A stretch of 64,000 nt of DNA from Bowmanella pacifica (GTDB lineage Bacteria; Pseudomonadota; Gammaproteobacteria; Enterobacterales; Alteromonadaceae): positions 310,001 through 374,000 of the forward strand of contig NZ_BMLS01000001.1 of assembly GCF_014645355.1 (NCBI RefSeq). Reading direction: 5' to 3'. The notes beneath the pieces are model-generated. The model worked only from the letters and a program-made list of their open reading frames with translations, did no database searches and was not told the origin of the DNA. Positions 35,296 to 43,951 of the stretch are shown in pieces. Numbering within the stretch: the first letter of the stretch is position 1; every line of letters begins with the position of its first letter. The position numbers and the translations under genes are program-made.

Positions 35296-36192
35296 CTAAG
35301 GAACAGTGTAGCCCCGCGCAGCCTCCAGTAAGCTAAACCATTGTTGACGGCTCAGCTTGATATCTACCGCTGCCGCTTGTTGTCTAACCCGTTCGATATT
35401 GCCGCTACCGATAATAGGAATTGGACAACTTGGCAACGCCAACACAAAGGCCATTAGCACCTGGTCCAAGCTGGCGTTGTGTTGCTCGCCAATTGCCTCG
35501 GCGCATTCACGTAACGCTTTATACTGGAAGTCATGGAACACGCCCCCACCACCCAAGCATGACCAGGCCATGGGTTTTACGCTTTGCTGCTGAAGATAAT
35601 CCAAATTACCATCGAACAAATACTCAGTATGAATTGCACTGATTTCCAGTTGATTGGTGACAAGGGGAAAGTCGAGGCGCGATTGCAACAGCGCAAACTT
35701 GGCTGCTGAAAAGTTAGAGACACCAAAATGCTTCACCTTACCTGACTGCTTGAGCCGGCTAAATGCCTCTGCGACGGCGTCAGCGTCCATCAATGGGTCT
35801 GGACGATGGATAAGCAACACATCCAGATATTCCGTGTGCAGCTCTCGCAAAGAACGTTCGGCAGCAGCAATAATGTAGTCGCGATCATTATTGTAGTGAA
35901 CCACCTGTACATCAGGTTGCATCTCGCACGGAAAGAGGATGCCGCACTTCGACACGATTTCTATTTTGTCCCTCAGTCCGGGCGCCAGTTTCATCGCCTG
36001 TCCAAATAATCCTTCTTCGGTGAACGCACCATAGACATCAGCGTGATCTGTAGTGGTAATCCCAAGCTCCAGCCCCTGTTCAACAAAGCGAAGTATATCC
36101 TGGGCTTGCATGTTCCAATCGTTTAAACGCCAATACCCTTGCACCACAGGGGAGAAACTCAATTGCTCAGGAACCACATTCACTCGTTGCAT
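35296..36192 (-). CDS. Aldo/keto reductase (YdhF-like)
   Basis: This 298-residue NADPH-dependent oxidoreductase of the aldo/keto reductase superfamily is very close in length and sequence pattern to E. coli YdhF. It shows VQGYWRLNDWNMQAQ, the catalytic Asp/Tyr in TTDHADVYGAF, EIVSKCGI with the Lys, LLIHRPDPLMDADAVAEAF, HFGVSNFSAAKFALLQSR and the cofactor-binding PIPIIGSGNIERVRQ. Substrate unknown. ATG 36192 has GAGG six bases upstream and is preferred to a GTG twelve bases earlier. It is divergent from the PLP dehydratase. Confidence 0.92.
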   Translation of the reverse strand: MQRVNVVPEQLSFSPVVQGYWRLNDWNMQAQDILRFVEQGLELGITTTDHADVYGAFTEEGLFGQAMKLAPGLRDKIEIVSKCGILFPCEMQPDVQVVHYNNDRDYIIAAAERSLRELHTEYLDVLLIHRPDPLMDADAVAEAFSRLKQSGKVKHFGVSNFSAAKFALLQSRLDFPLVTNQLEISAIHTEYLFDGNLDYLQQQSVKPMAWSCLGGGGVFHDFQYKALRECAEAIGEQHNASLDQVLMAFVLALPSCPIPIIGSGNIERVRQQAAAVDIKLSRQQWFSLLEAARGYTVP

Positions 36193-36352
36193 ACACAACC
36201 TCACGCGCTGCTACTTTTGCCGCATAGTATCAGAAGGTGATAACGGGCGGTCACAAATTATCCGTCCCTAAGTCTTCTTGAATCCACCAAGGCAACTCTA
36301 CAGGGGTAAATAAGCGTGCTACATTGCTCCCTTACCTTTCCAAGGAGAACTC

Positions 36353-37348
36353 ATGCAGCTACCAACCTTTGATGATGTGCTCGCCGCAGCACAACGTATT
36401 TCCTCACATGTACATCGTACTCCCATTCTCAATTCCAGCCTGCTGGACAGTTGGTTGGGGCATCGGGTTTACTTCAAGGTTGAGGCATTGCAGCGTATCG
36501 GCGCGTTCAAATTGCGAGGGGCTATTAACGTGCTGGCCTGGTTGGAAGGGCGCGGGGAGTTACCCAAGCGAATCGTCGCGAACAGTTCAGGTAATCATGC
36601 ACAAGCAGTCGCCTACGCTGCCAGTTTGTTCGATATACCGGCCACGGTTTACACCACCAAGGCGGTATCCAGAGTCAAAGCGGCTGCTACCTTGTACTAT
36701 GGCGCTGAACTGGCACAGTTTGATACCCGCAGCGAAGCAGACGCGGCCGTCGCTGCGGCGGCTGAGCAGCCTGACACTATGTGGATCCCGCCTTTTAATC
36801 ATGCGCAAATTATTGCCGGCCAAGGCACTGCAGCGCTTGAAGCCTTGCAAGACCTAAAACAGATAGACGGCGTGTTTGCGCCTGTGGGTGGTGGTGGTCT
36901 GATGGCCGGCACACTGCTGGCTACCCGTGGTCTGTGCCCAAATGCGCAGGTGATAGGGGCTGAACCACTGGCGGCAAATGACGCCGCGAACTCGTTACGA
37001 GAAGGAAAGATAGTCCCCTTGCCTAAGCCGGCAATAACCTTAGCCGATGGGGCCGCCACACCCGCCGTCGGTGAGTTGACCTTCCCCTTTTTGCAACAAC
37101 TGGATGATTTTTACGAAGTGGACGAAGCTCAAATAGCCTACTGGACTCAGTGGTTGCAACATTTGCTGAAAATCCATGTAGAGCCTACCAGTGCAATGGC
37201 AATGGCTGCCGTTGTTGGCTGGCTGCAAGAACAAGAAAAGCCAAGTTCAGCCCTGGTTATTTTATCTGGGGGAAACATTGACCAGACCCGCATGCAACAG
37301 ATCTGGCAAACCGACTATCTCGACCAACCGCCCATTTTAGTGGATTGA
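36353..37348 (+). CDS. PLP-dependent threonine/serine dehydratase family protein
   Basis: This 331-residue fold-type II PLP enzyme has the PLP lysine in GAFKLRGAINVL (about residue 54), the Ser/Asn loop ANSSGNHAQAVAYAA, the phosphate-binding PVGGGGLMAG (about 182-191) and a late ILSGGNID that contacts the pyridine ring. It lacks the C-terminal ACT regulatory domain of biosynthetic IlvA. It therefore resembles catabolic threonine ammonia-lyase, serine racemase or hydroxyaspartate ammonia-lyase; the sequence does not decide between these. AAGGAG precedes the ATG. An exported amidohydrolase follows about 100 bases downstream. Confidence 0.9.
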   Translation: MQLPTFDDVLAAAQRISSHVHRTPILNSSLLDSWLGHRVYFKVEALQRIGAFKLRGAINVLAWLEGRGELPKRIVANSSGNHAQAVAYAASLFDIPATVYTTKAVSRVKAAATLYYGAELAQFDTRSEADAAVAAAAEQPDTMWIPPFNHAQIIAGQGTAALEALQDLKQIDGVFAPVGGGGLMAGTLLATRGLCPNAQVIGAEPLAANDAANSLREGKIVPLPKPAITLADGAATPAVGELTFPFLQQLDDFYEVDEAQIAYWTQWLQHLLKIHVEPTSAMAMAAVVGWLQEQEKPSSALVILSGGNIDQTRMQQIWQTDYLDQPPILVD

Positions 37349-37445
37349 CCGAAAAGCTATTGCACAGACATTGGACAAGCAATGGCTTCATGCTAAAAAA
37401 GAACAAAAAACAGCCAGACCACCGGCAACCTAACAGGATGTAGAT

Positions 37446-39101
37446 ATGAAAATGCGTTTCCTTCTCTCCAGCGCGCTACTTTTAGTTTGCTCAGGTGCCT
37501 TTGCCGCCCCGACCGCTATTACCAACGTTAAGGGGTACCACATCTTAGCACAAAGCGGTTTAACACAATTTGATACGCTGGTGTTTGAGCAAGGAAAGGT
37601 GCTGGCCAGTGGAAATGCAGACCTACTGAAACAATACCCTCAAGCCAAGGTGCTAGATGGGAAAGGGGAAACGCTGTTGCCTGGCCTGATTGACGCCCAC
37701 GGTCACTTACTGGGTTTGGGTGAAAATCTTCTACAAGTGGATTTGCGCGGTCTGTCCAGCGCCCATGCATCCGCCGAGGAAGTGAAACGTTATCATAGGG
37801 CCAACCCGACACTGGATTGGGTGGTGGGACGAGGATGGAATCAGGTTTTATGGCCACAAAAGGCCTTCCCTACCGCCAGTCAGTTGGATGAATTTATCCC
37901 CGACACGCCGGTATGGCTAGAGCGCGTGGATGGGCACGCCGCCTGGGTAAACAGCAAAGCGCTGAAAATAGCCGGTATCACCAAAGACACCTTAGATCCG
38001 CCAGGGGGGCAGATTATTCGCGATGCACAGGGAAACCCCACTGGCGTGTTAATAGATAACGCCATGTGGCTGGTAGCAGAGCACTTGCCGGCATCAGATA
38101 CCACTATGATGCAAGCCTCCTTAAATGCCGCTACGCAGCACTTGCTCAGCCTGGGTATAACCAGCATGCATGATGCTGGCGTGAACCACCAAACTTATGA
38201 TTTTTATCAACAGCAAGCGCTAAACGCACAACTACAAGTACGTATCTACGCCATGCTGTCCGCCGCCGATCCTAAACTAACCGAGATGCTGGAAGCCGGT
38301 CCCATCCAGGATGGGCAAGATATGCTTTGGATCCGCAGTGTAAAAGGCTTTGCCGATGGGGCACTGGGGAGCCGCGGGGCGGCGATGCTGGAAGCCTACT
38401 CAGACGATAGCCATAACCATGGTTTACTGCTGACTCCAGAAGCAGATCTACCGGCATTATTTGAGTTGGTACTGAGTAGTGGTTTTCAACTTAATGTACA
38501 TGCCATTGGCGATCGCGGTAACAGATTAGTGCTGGACAACTTTGCACAAGCCTACGAGAAGGTCGGTGGGCAATCCTTACGTAACCGGATCGAACATGCC
38601 CAGGTTGTCAGCCTGGAGGATATTCCGCGTTTTAAAGATTTGAATATCATTGCCTCCATGCAGCCGGTGCATGCCACCAGTGATATGAATATGGCCGAAG
38701 ACCGCATAGGTAAAGCGCGCCTAAAAGGTGCCTATGCCTGGCAGACTTTTCTTAAGCAAGGCACGGTATTGGCCGCGGGCTCCGACTTCCCGGTAGAACT
38801 GGCCAATGCATTCCACGGTCTGCATGCGGCCGTAACACGTGAGGATCACGAAGGGCAACCGCCCGGAGGATGGCAACCAGCTGAACGATTAAGTGTCGAG
38901 CAGGCGCTACGGGCCTTTACCCTGGACGGTGCCTACGCGGCGCACCAGGAAAAAGTACTGGGTAATCTGGAAAGCGGAAAATGGGCCGACTTTATCCTTA
39001 TTGACCGCAACATCTTTGAGATTCCACCAGCGCAAATATGGCAAACCCAAGTACAGCAAACCTGGGTCGCTGGCCAGCAGCGCTTTCAACGCAAAGAATA
39101 G
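37446..39101 (+). CDS. Exported amidohydrolase family 3 protein (YtcJ-like)
   Basis: This 551-residue metal-dependent hydrolase has a signal peptide (MKMRFLLSSALLLVCSGAFA), so it acts in the periplasm. Metal-binding features are LLPGLIDAHGHLLGLG (HxH near 86-88), HDAGVNH, NVHAIGDRG, RIEHAQVV and AAGSDFPVE. This is the layout of the YtcJ/AepA branch of amidohydrolases. Substrate is unknown; relatives act on N-acyl or cyclic amides. A ribosome site (AGGATG) precedes the ATG. It may be co-transcribed with the preceding dehydratase. Confidence 0.9.
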   Translation: MKMRFLLSSALLLVCSGAFAAPTAITNVKGYHILAQSGLTQFDTLVFEQGKVLASGNADLLKQYPQAKVLDGKGETLLPGLIDAHGHLLGLGENLLQVDLRGLSSAHASAEEVKRYHRANPTLDWVVGRGWNQVLWPQKAFPTASQLDEFIPDTPVWLERVDGHAAWVNSKALKIAGITKDTLDPPGGQIIRDAQGNPTGVLIDNAMWLVAEHLPASDTTMMQASLNAATQHLLSLGITSMHDAGVNHQTYDFYQQQALNAQLQVRIYAMLSAADPKLTEMLEAGPIQDGQDMLWIRSVKGFADGALGSRGAAMLEAYSDDSHNHGLLLTPEADLPALFELVLSSGFQLNVHAIGDRGNRLVLDNFAQAYEKVGGQSLRNRIEHAQVVSLEDIPRFKDLNIIASMQPVHATSDMNMAEDRIGKARLKGAYAWQTFLKQGTVLAAGSDFPVELANAFHGLHAAVTREDHEGQPPGGWQPAERLSVEQALRAFTLDGAYAAHQEKVLGNLESGKWADFILIDRNIFEIPPAQIWQTQVQQTWVAGQQRFQRKE

Positions 39102-39128
39102 GTGTGTTCCCGTAACTCGAAGCGAGGA

Positions 39129-39325
39129 TTATTCAAGCAAAGAATCCAGTTTGTATTTGTTCCGTCTGGATAAGGTTAACTCCTGCCCACATTTAAGCAC
39201 GACTTTGTAGTCGCCTTTATCTGTGGGCTTGAACGCATAACTACGTTTTTTTCCCACAACAGGTGATAAGTAGCTCCTGATAAACATATCAGGAACCTTC
39301 ACTCTCAGCCGGTGGTTAAATTGGG
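39129..39325 (-). pseudogene. LytTR DNA-binding domain remnant
   Basis: A short minus-strand frame ends at TAA 39129-39131 and reads VKVPDMFIRSYLSPVV, then GDYKVVLKCGQELTLSRRNK and YKLDSLLE. This aligns with the end of the intact LytTR regulator at 39620 (GEYTIVLRNERELTLSKRSR, QKLTELLE) and with LytTR domains generally. The receiver domain and most of the DNA-binding domain are missing, no start signal is evident, and the sequence further upstream (39326-39619) shows no continuation. It is best read as the tail of a decayed second LytTR regulator; a short expressed protein from ATG 39287 is less likely. Confidence 0.6.
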
Positions 39326-39619
39326 TTCAAACAACAAGAGTTTCACACTAATACTGTGTTTGCTGAATATCCGTAAAGAGCCTAAGCAAGTAATCCATTC
39401 ATTTCAAAAGCTCTTCTCGCGTATTAATAGAATACAGGGACTTGTGAGATTTTTAACAAGCAAGCGGAATGCCATTATCCCTGGCATTTAAATACTCAAA
39501 ACACAGTATCCAATAGTGCGTAATATTCAAATTCAGCACAAGCTTGAAGTTCGAATCTCACTTATAGAATTAAACGCGGCTACGACGCAGCCGACTTTTT
39601 AAAACTGAGCATCTTTTGG
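39326..39619. other. Gene-free stretch between LytTR remnant and intact regulator
   Basis: A+T-rich sequence with no frame that looks coding on either strand. An inverted repeat GCGGCTACGACGCAGCCG, near 39576-39593 and followed by ACTTTTT, could form a weak hairpin near the end of the regulator gene. Confidence 0.35.
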
Positions 39620-40351
39620 CTAGCTGACTTCAAGTAACTCAGTCAGTTTCTGGCGACTGCGTTTAGACAAGGTGAGTTCACGCTCATTTCGCAGAACAAT
39701 AGTGTACTCCCCCTGTACATTTGCCCTGACCTCCATAATGCTTGGAAAACGAATGATAAAAGAGCGGTTAACCCTGACAAAGTCAGCTGGATTCAGCTTG
39801 CGCTCAAGGTTATTGAGGGTTTCACGATGGAGCAAATGCCGCCCATCGCGCAATAACAAATCAACATAATTGCCAGCCCCTTTAATCGCGTCAATATCAC
39901 TAACATCCACAAAACGAAACCGACCAGGATCCCTGACAATTAACCTAGTCTGATAAACAGGCGCTAGCTGGGATGCAGGGTTGCTTTGCTTTGAGACAGC
40001 AGGGGGCAGAAAAGCATTATTTCTGACTCTAAATAGACAAGATTGGAATCTTTGCTTTGAGATGGGCTTAAGCAGAAAGTCTCGTGCATCGGCATTGTAA
40101 GCATCTACCGCATGCTCAGCTTTGGACGACAGCAGCACAGTAATAACCCCCGCAGGCAAAAGGTCACAGATGCCAGTTTCATCGTCCAAATCAATAAACA
40201 ATAAATCAATAGGCAAAAATCGCGTCAGCTCATCCAAAGAGCTGCAACAAGCAATGAGTTTAATATCAGCACATTCTGCCATCCATGCGCCAAGCACGGA
40301 ATCCAAGTTGCTTTCTCGAGAAAGCATTAACGCTCGAATCATCTGAAACAT
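39620..40351 (-). CDS. LytR/AlgR-type response regulator (receiver plus LytTR)
   Basis: This 243-residue regulator has an N-terminal receiver-like domain at about 5-115, with Asp in LLFIDLDDETG as the likely phosphoacceptor, Ser-Ser in VLLSSKAEH for the conserved Thr/Ser, and Lys in DFLLKPISKQ. The C-terminal LytTR domain at about 140-240 reads VDVSDIDAIKGAGNYVDLLLRDGRHLLHRETLNNLERKL and FVRVNRSFII, then ELTLSKRSRQKL. The receiver start is somewhat unusual (MIRALMLSRESNL) and no partner histidine kinase is present in the window. ATG 40351 has a weak ribosome site. It is divergent from a large TonB-dependent receptor, its probable target. Confidence 0.88.
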   Translation of the reverse strand: MFQMIRALMLSRESNLDSVLGAWMAECADIKLIACCSSLDELTRFLPIDLLFIDLDDETGICDLLPAGVITVLLSSKAEHAVDAYNADARDFLLKPISKQRFQSCLFRVRNNAFLPPAVSKQSNPASQLAPVYQTRLIVRDPGRFRFVDVSDIDAIKGAGNYVDLLLRDGRHLLHRETLNNLERKLNPADFVRVNRSFIIRFPSIMEVRANVQGEYTIVLRNERELTLSKRSRQKLTELLEVS

Positions 40352-40682
40352 CCATTTTCGTATAACTACAATCGAAGTGCATATTCATGTCACTTCTCAT
40401 GCAATCCATTTATTCAGCTCGCGCAAAAATCACTCAGATTTCAAGAGCGCAAACTAACACTTGCAAGACTGACTTACAATATAGAGCCATTATTGATAAC
40501 AATTTTTAACAAATAGCCAAAGTCATTCATCCCTAAAAATACGATGTTCATCATAAAAAAAAGCCAGTTCATGTCTCATTACTGTTTGTCACTGTGCGAA
40601 CTCCCTAACGTAGTTTAGGGGTCAGCCCAACAATAAGATTGCGAATTGAATCGCTAAAATAAGAAATAGACAGGAGACAGAC
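40352..40682. promoter_or_regulatory. Divergent control region between LytTR regulator and TonB-dependent receptor
   Basis: This is a long A+T-rich region (331 bases). GCGCAAA occurs twice, about 26 bases apart, near 40424 and 40450; LytTR proteins bind direct repeats, but the spacing is longer than usual, so this is only a lead. AGGAG lies ten bases before the receptor ATG. No clear -35/-10 pair was fixed. Confidence 0.35.
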
Positions 40683-43628
40683 ATGCAGAGGCATTCTTTA
40701 GCCAAGTCGGTAAAGCTCGCTCTTACCCTTGGTGCCGTATCTACCACATTGCTTGGATTCCAAGTTGCTGCGCAAGAAGAAGGCGCAGTGGTAGAAAAGA
40801 TTTCCGTGACGGGTTCTAGAATTAAACGTACTGATATGGAAACCGCTCAGCCAGTACTGCTGATTACTGCTGAGGACATGTCCAGAACAGGATTAACCAG
40901 CATCGGTGAAATTATGAAGGAAATTGCCACAAATGGCGCTTCCTTGGGTCTGCAAACTAACAATGGAAACACTGCAGGTAATATGACCGTAGACCTGCGG
41001 GATTGTGGCTCAAACCGCACTTTGGTTTTAGTCAATGGACGTCGCTGGGTGACAGAATTAAGCGGAGAAGTCGATCTAACGACTATTCCTCTAGCGGCAA
41101 TTGAGCAAGTAGAAGTTCTAAAAGACGGTGCGTCATCTATCTATGGTACCGATGCTATCTGTGGTGTAGTCAATATTTCAACGAAGAAAGACTTTCAAGG
41201 TGCCGAGCTTTCCGCCTACGTGGGTGAGTACGACGAAGGAGATGGTCGTAAAGAGAGCTATTCTTTCAGCGTAGGTACTTCTAATGACAAAGGATCAGTG
41301 CTGTTTGCCGCCAACTACACCAAGCAAGAGCAGGTAATGGGGGCTGACCGCGAAATATCATCCGTACCAATTTTCGGTTTGCCAGCTAATGTGTCAGCAG
41401 CCGGTGGACGCGCAAGTCCGACAACACCATATGGCCAGTTTAAAGCAACAGTGGGTGATGTAACCGGCTCCTACACTTTGACGCCAGGTAAAACCGGCTG
41501 CATACCTGGACAAGAATGTACTTCGGATAGAGTAGCAGACTTCCACATCTACGACGCGAATACCGATGGGTACAACTTTGCCCCAGTAAACTATTTGCTA
41601 CAGCCGCAGGAAAGTCGCTCCCTGTATGCTCAAGGCCACTATGAACTGGCAGATAATGTTCGCGCGACAGCTGAAGCCGTTTATGTAAACCGAACTTCAG
41701 AAGCACAACTTGCCGCTCAGCCTCTCGGAGGCTTGGCTATCTCTGCAGACCATGTCTACAACCCATTTGACCAGGATATTATCGGTGGCTCCTTCCGCCC
41801 GATAGTAGCTCCCCGCGCTTTTGCAGCAGACAGCACAACCTGGCGTTTTGGTGCTGCACTAGAAGGCGAGTTTGAACTAGCAAGCCGAGAGTTTCACTGG
41901 GACGTAGGTTATGGTTTCGCTGAGAATAAGTATGTTCAGCTTAAAAATGGCTTTTTCAACAAAACTAATTTTGCCAACGCATTAGGTGCCTCATTCATTG
42001 ATGTGAACGGCGTGGCAAGATGTGGCACAGCCGATGACGTTGTCGCAGGCTGTGTACCGTTTAACGTATTCGGTGGTCCTGATGGCGTAACAGCTGAAAT
42101 GTTGGACTACGTAACCGTAGCCCCTCGCAACCTCGCTCAGTCCAAGATGCACAATTACACTGCCAACATTGGTACTGAGTTGTTCGAACTCCCGGCGGGT
42201 CCCGTAGCCGCAGTGGTGGGTTATGAATATCGTCGCGAGTCAGGTTTCACCAACCCGGATCCACTGACAGTTGCCGGACAGGTGTTAGGAGATAATGCTG
42301 CGACCCCAACCCAAGGTGGTTTCAGCCTGGAAGAATTTTACGGTGAGATGGTGATTCCGGTTCTTGCCGATCAACCGTTTGCTGAAAGCTTGGAGTTATC
42401 CTTATCTACTCGCTATTCGGATTACTCTAACTTTGGTGATACAACAAATTCCAGCTATAAGCTGAGCTATCGGCCTATTGAAGAGTTACTGATTCGTGCA
42501 AGCTATGGTGAAGGCTTCCGCGCGCCATCCATTCAAGAGCTATACCAGGGACAAAACGATAGCCGCCCTTCTGCAACAGACCCCTGTAGTATTGCATCTG
42601 TTCCATACACGCAGAATGCTGATGTACGCTCTCGCTGTGCTTCCGCCGGGGTTGCCACTGACTTCCAGCAAAAGGATCCGCAATTCCGTGCCAAAATTGG
42701 GGGCAACCCTGAATTGGGGCCAGAAGAAGCAACCACGACCGTACTTGGCTTTGTTTACAGCCCACACTTCGTAGAAAACATGGGAATTAGTGTTGACTGG
42801 TACAATATTGAAGTTGAAAACTTCATTGGTACACGTACAGCGCAGTATATTGCCAACGCCTGTTACGTAACTGGTATCCAATCTTACTGTGATCAGATTC
42901 AACGCGACTTCAGTGGCAGCTTGAACGGTAACCCAGGTGAGATTTCAGAACTGTTGTCACTGACACAAAACTTCGTAGGTGGTTTGGAGCGTGAAGGTGT
43001 CGACATCAATGTCGACTATCGCTTCTCAACTGAGGTCGGTGATTTCAGAGTTAACTGGGATACCGCCATTATGCTGTACATGGGTGACGTGGGTCAGCCA
43101 AATCGTGGTGACGTAAACACTGATGGTGATATTTCCGAAGGTAACTTGGTGGGTAAACTAGCCCCAGGCCAATCCGGCGGTGGCTCAAGAAACAAGACCA
43201 AATCAAATCTAAGTTTGAGCTGGAAATACGATGATTGGTCGGCCTCGGTCAGTGCACAGTACGTTTCTTCGTTAACCGAAAACTGTGCCAATATCGTCAC
43301 TGCTTCCACAAGACTTGGAATGCCAGAGCTTGCTGATCTATGTTCTGATAAAGGGCACACTCAGGATAATTTTGCATTTAAACCAGGTACAACAGAAGTT
43401 GTTGTGACTAAAGATGAATTGGCGCCAGAAAACAAACTGGGCTCGGTCGTTTATTTCGATATGCAGGTAGGTTGGGCATCCCCATGGGACTCACAATTCA
43501 CTCTGGGTGTTCGAAACCTGTTTGACAAAGAGCCACCTTATGCCTACTCGGCCTTTGCCAACACGTATGACCCCAGCTATCGCTTACCCGGACGCTATGC
43601 TTATGTCAGCATGACACAGCGCTTCTAA
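40683..43628 (+). CDS. Large TonB-dependent outer-membrane receptor
   Basis: This 981-residue receptor has a signal peptide to about residue 31 (FQVAA), followed by EGAVVEKISVTGSRIKRTDM, the conserved start found in many marine and xanthomonad receptors. The plug domain covers about 55-170 (QPVLLITAEDMSRTGL, RTLVLVNGRRWV, IEQVEVLKDGASSIYGTDAICGVVNI). The large barrel ends in FTLGVRNLFDKEPPYAYSAF...YAYVSMTQRF. Several Cys pairs lie in predicted outer loops. Such GSRIKR-type receptors usually take up peptides, oligosaccharides or other nutrients rather than siderophores, but the ligand is unknown. AGGAG precedes the ATG. It is divergent from a LytTR regulator and followed by peptidase genes on the other strand. 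Confidence 0.92.
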   Translation: MQRHSLAKSVKLALTLGAVSTTLLGFQVAAQEEGAVVEKISVTGSRIKRTDMETAQPVLLITAEDMSRTGLTSIGEIMKEIATNGASLGLQTNNGNTAGNMTVDLRDCGSNRTLVLVNGRRWVTELSGEVDLTTIPLAAIEQVEVLKDGASSIYGTDAICGVVNISTKKDFQGAELSAYVGEYDEGDGRKESYSFSVGTSNDKGSVLFAANYTKQEQVMGADREISSVPIFGLPANVSAAGGRASPTTPYGQFKATVGDVTGSYTLTPGKTGCIPGQECTSDRVADFHIYDANTDGYNFAPVNYLLQPQESRSLYAQGHYELADNVRATAEAVYVNRTSEAQLAAQPLGGLAISADHVYNPFDQDIIGGSFRPIVAPRAFAADSTTWRFGAALEGEFELASREFHWDVGYGFAENKYVQLKNGFFNKTNFANALGASFIDVNGVARCGTADDVVAGCVPFNVFGGPDGVTAEMLDYVTVAPRNLAQSKMHNYTANIGTELFELPAGPVAAVVGYEYRRESGFTNPDPLTVAGQVLGDNAATPTQGGFSLEEFYGEMVIPVLADQPFAESLELSLSTRYSDYSNFGDTTNSSYKLSYRPIEELLIRASYGEGFRAPSIQELYQGQNDSRPSATDPCSIASVPYTQNADVRSRCASAGVATDFQQKDPQFRAKIGGNPELGPEEATTTVLGFVYSPHFVENMGISVDWYNIEVENFIGTRTAQYIANACYVTGIQSYCDQIQRDFSGSLNGNPGEISELLSLTQNFVGGLEREGVDINVDYRFSTEVGDFRVNWDTAIMLYMGDVGQPNRGDVNTDGDISEGNLVGKLAPGQSGGGSRNKTKSNLSLSWKYDDWSASVSAQYVSSLTENCANIVTASTRLGMPELADLCSDKGHTQDNFAFKPGTTEVVVTKDELAPENKLGSVVYFDMQVGWASPWDSQFTLGVRNLFDKEPPYAYSAFANTYDPSYRLPGRYAYVSMTQRF

Positions 43629-43635
43629 AAAATCG

Positions 43636-43663
43636 AAGGCCTCCATCCGGAGGCCTTTTTCAA
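43636..43663 (+). terminator. Rho-independent terminator of the TonB-dependent receptor
   Basis: AAGGCCTCC/GGAGGCCTT with loop ATCC, followed by TTT. The A-rich left side lets it also serve the convergent DUF1653 gene. Confidence 0.88.
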
Positions 43664-43869
43664 TCAATGAAGGTAAAACGTTTAACGGGCTGACCGGATA
43701 CGTTAACCGTCTCGCTAAACATACTAAGGGGTCGTACCCACAGCCCTTGTTCACCATACAACGGGCGGTACACCACCAGCAGTGACTCATCCTCACTATG
43801 GCGGGCCACGCCAATTACTTCGTAGTCTCTTCCCTTGTAATGTCTATATCGACCTGGTTGCAGCATCAT
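43660..43869 (-). CDS. DUF1653 domain protein
   Basis: This is a 69-residue protein made of a single DUF1653 domain. The pattern LQPGRYRHYKGRDYEVIGVA, then LVVYRPLYGEQGLWVRPLSMFSE and a final VKRF matches the family closely. DUF1653 proteins are small beta-rich proteins with no assigned function. GGGAG precedes the start, which may be either of two adjacent ATG codons. It lies upstream of nothing on its own strand except the terminator shared with the receptor. Confidence 0.85.
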   Translation of the reverse strand: MMLQPGRYRHYKGRDYEVIGVARHSEDESLLVVYRPLYGEQGLWVRPLSMFSETVNVSGQPVKRFTFID

Positions 43870-43951
43870 AATTCTCCCGCAGGTAATGGCTTTAGTCTGC
43901 TATTGAACAGATAAAGCCGTCACAGAAAACCTGTTTCGGCTCATATCACAC

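Noticed and set aside
36324-36857. 177-codon plus-strand frame overlapping the PLP dehydratase
   Set aside because: Another frame of the dehydratase, whose catalytic motifs are all intact.
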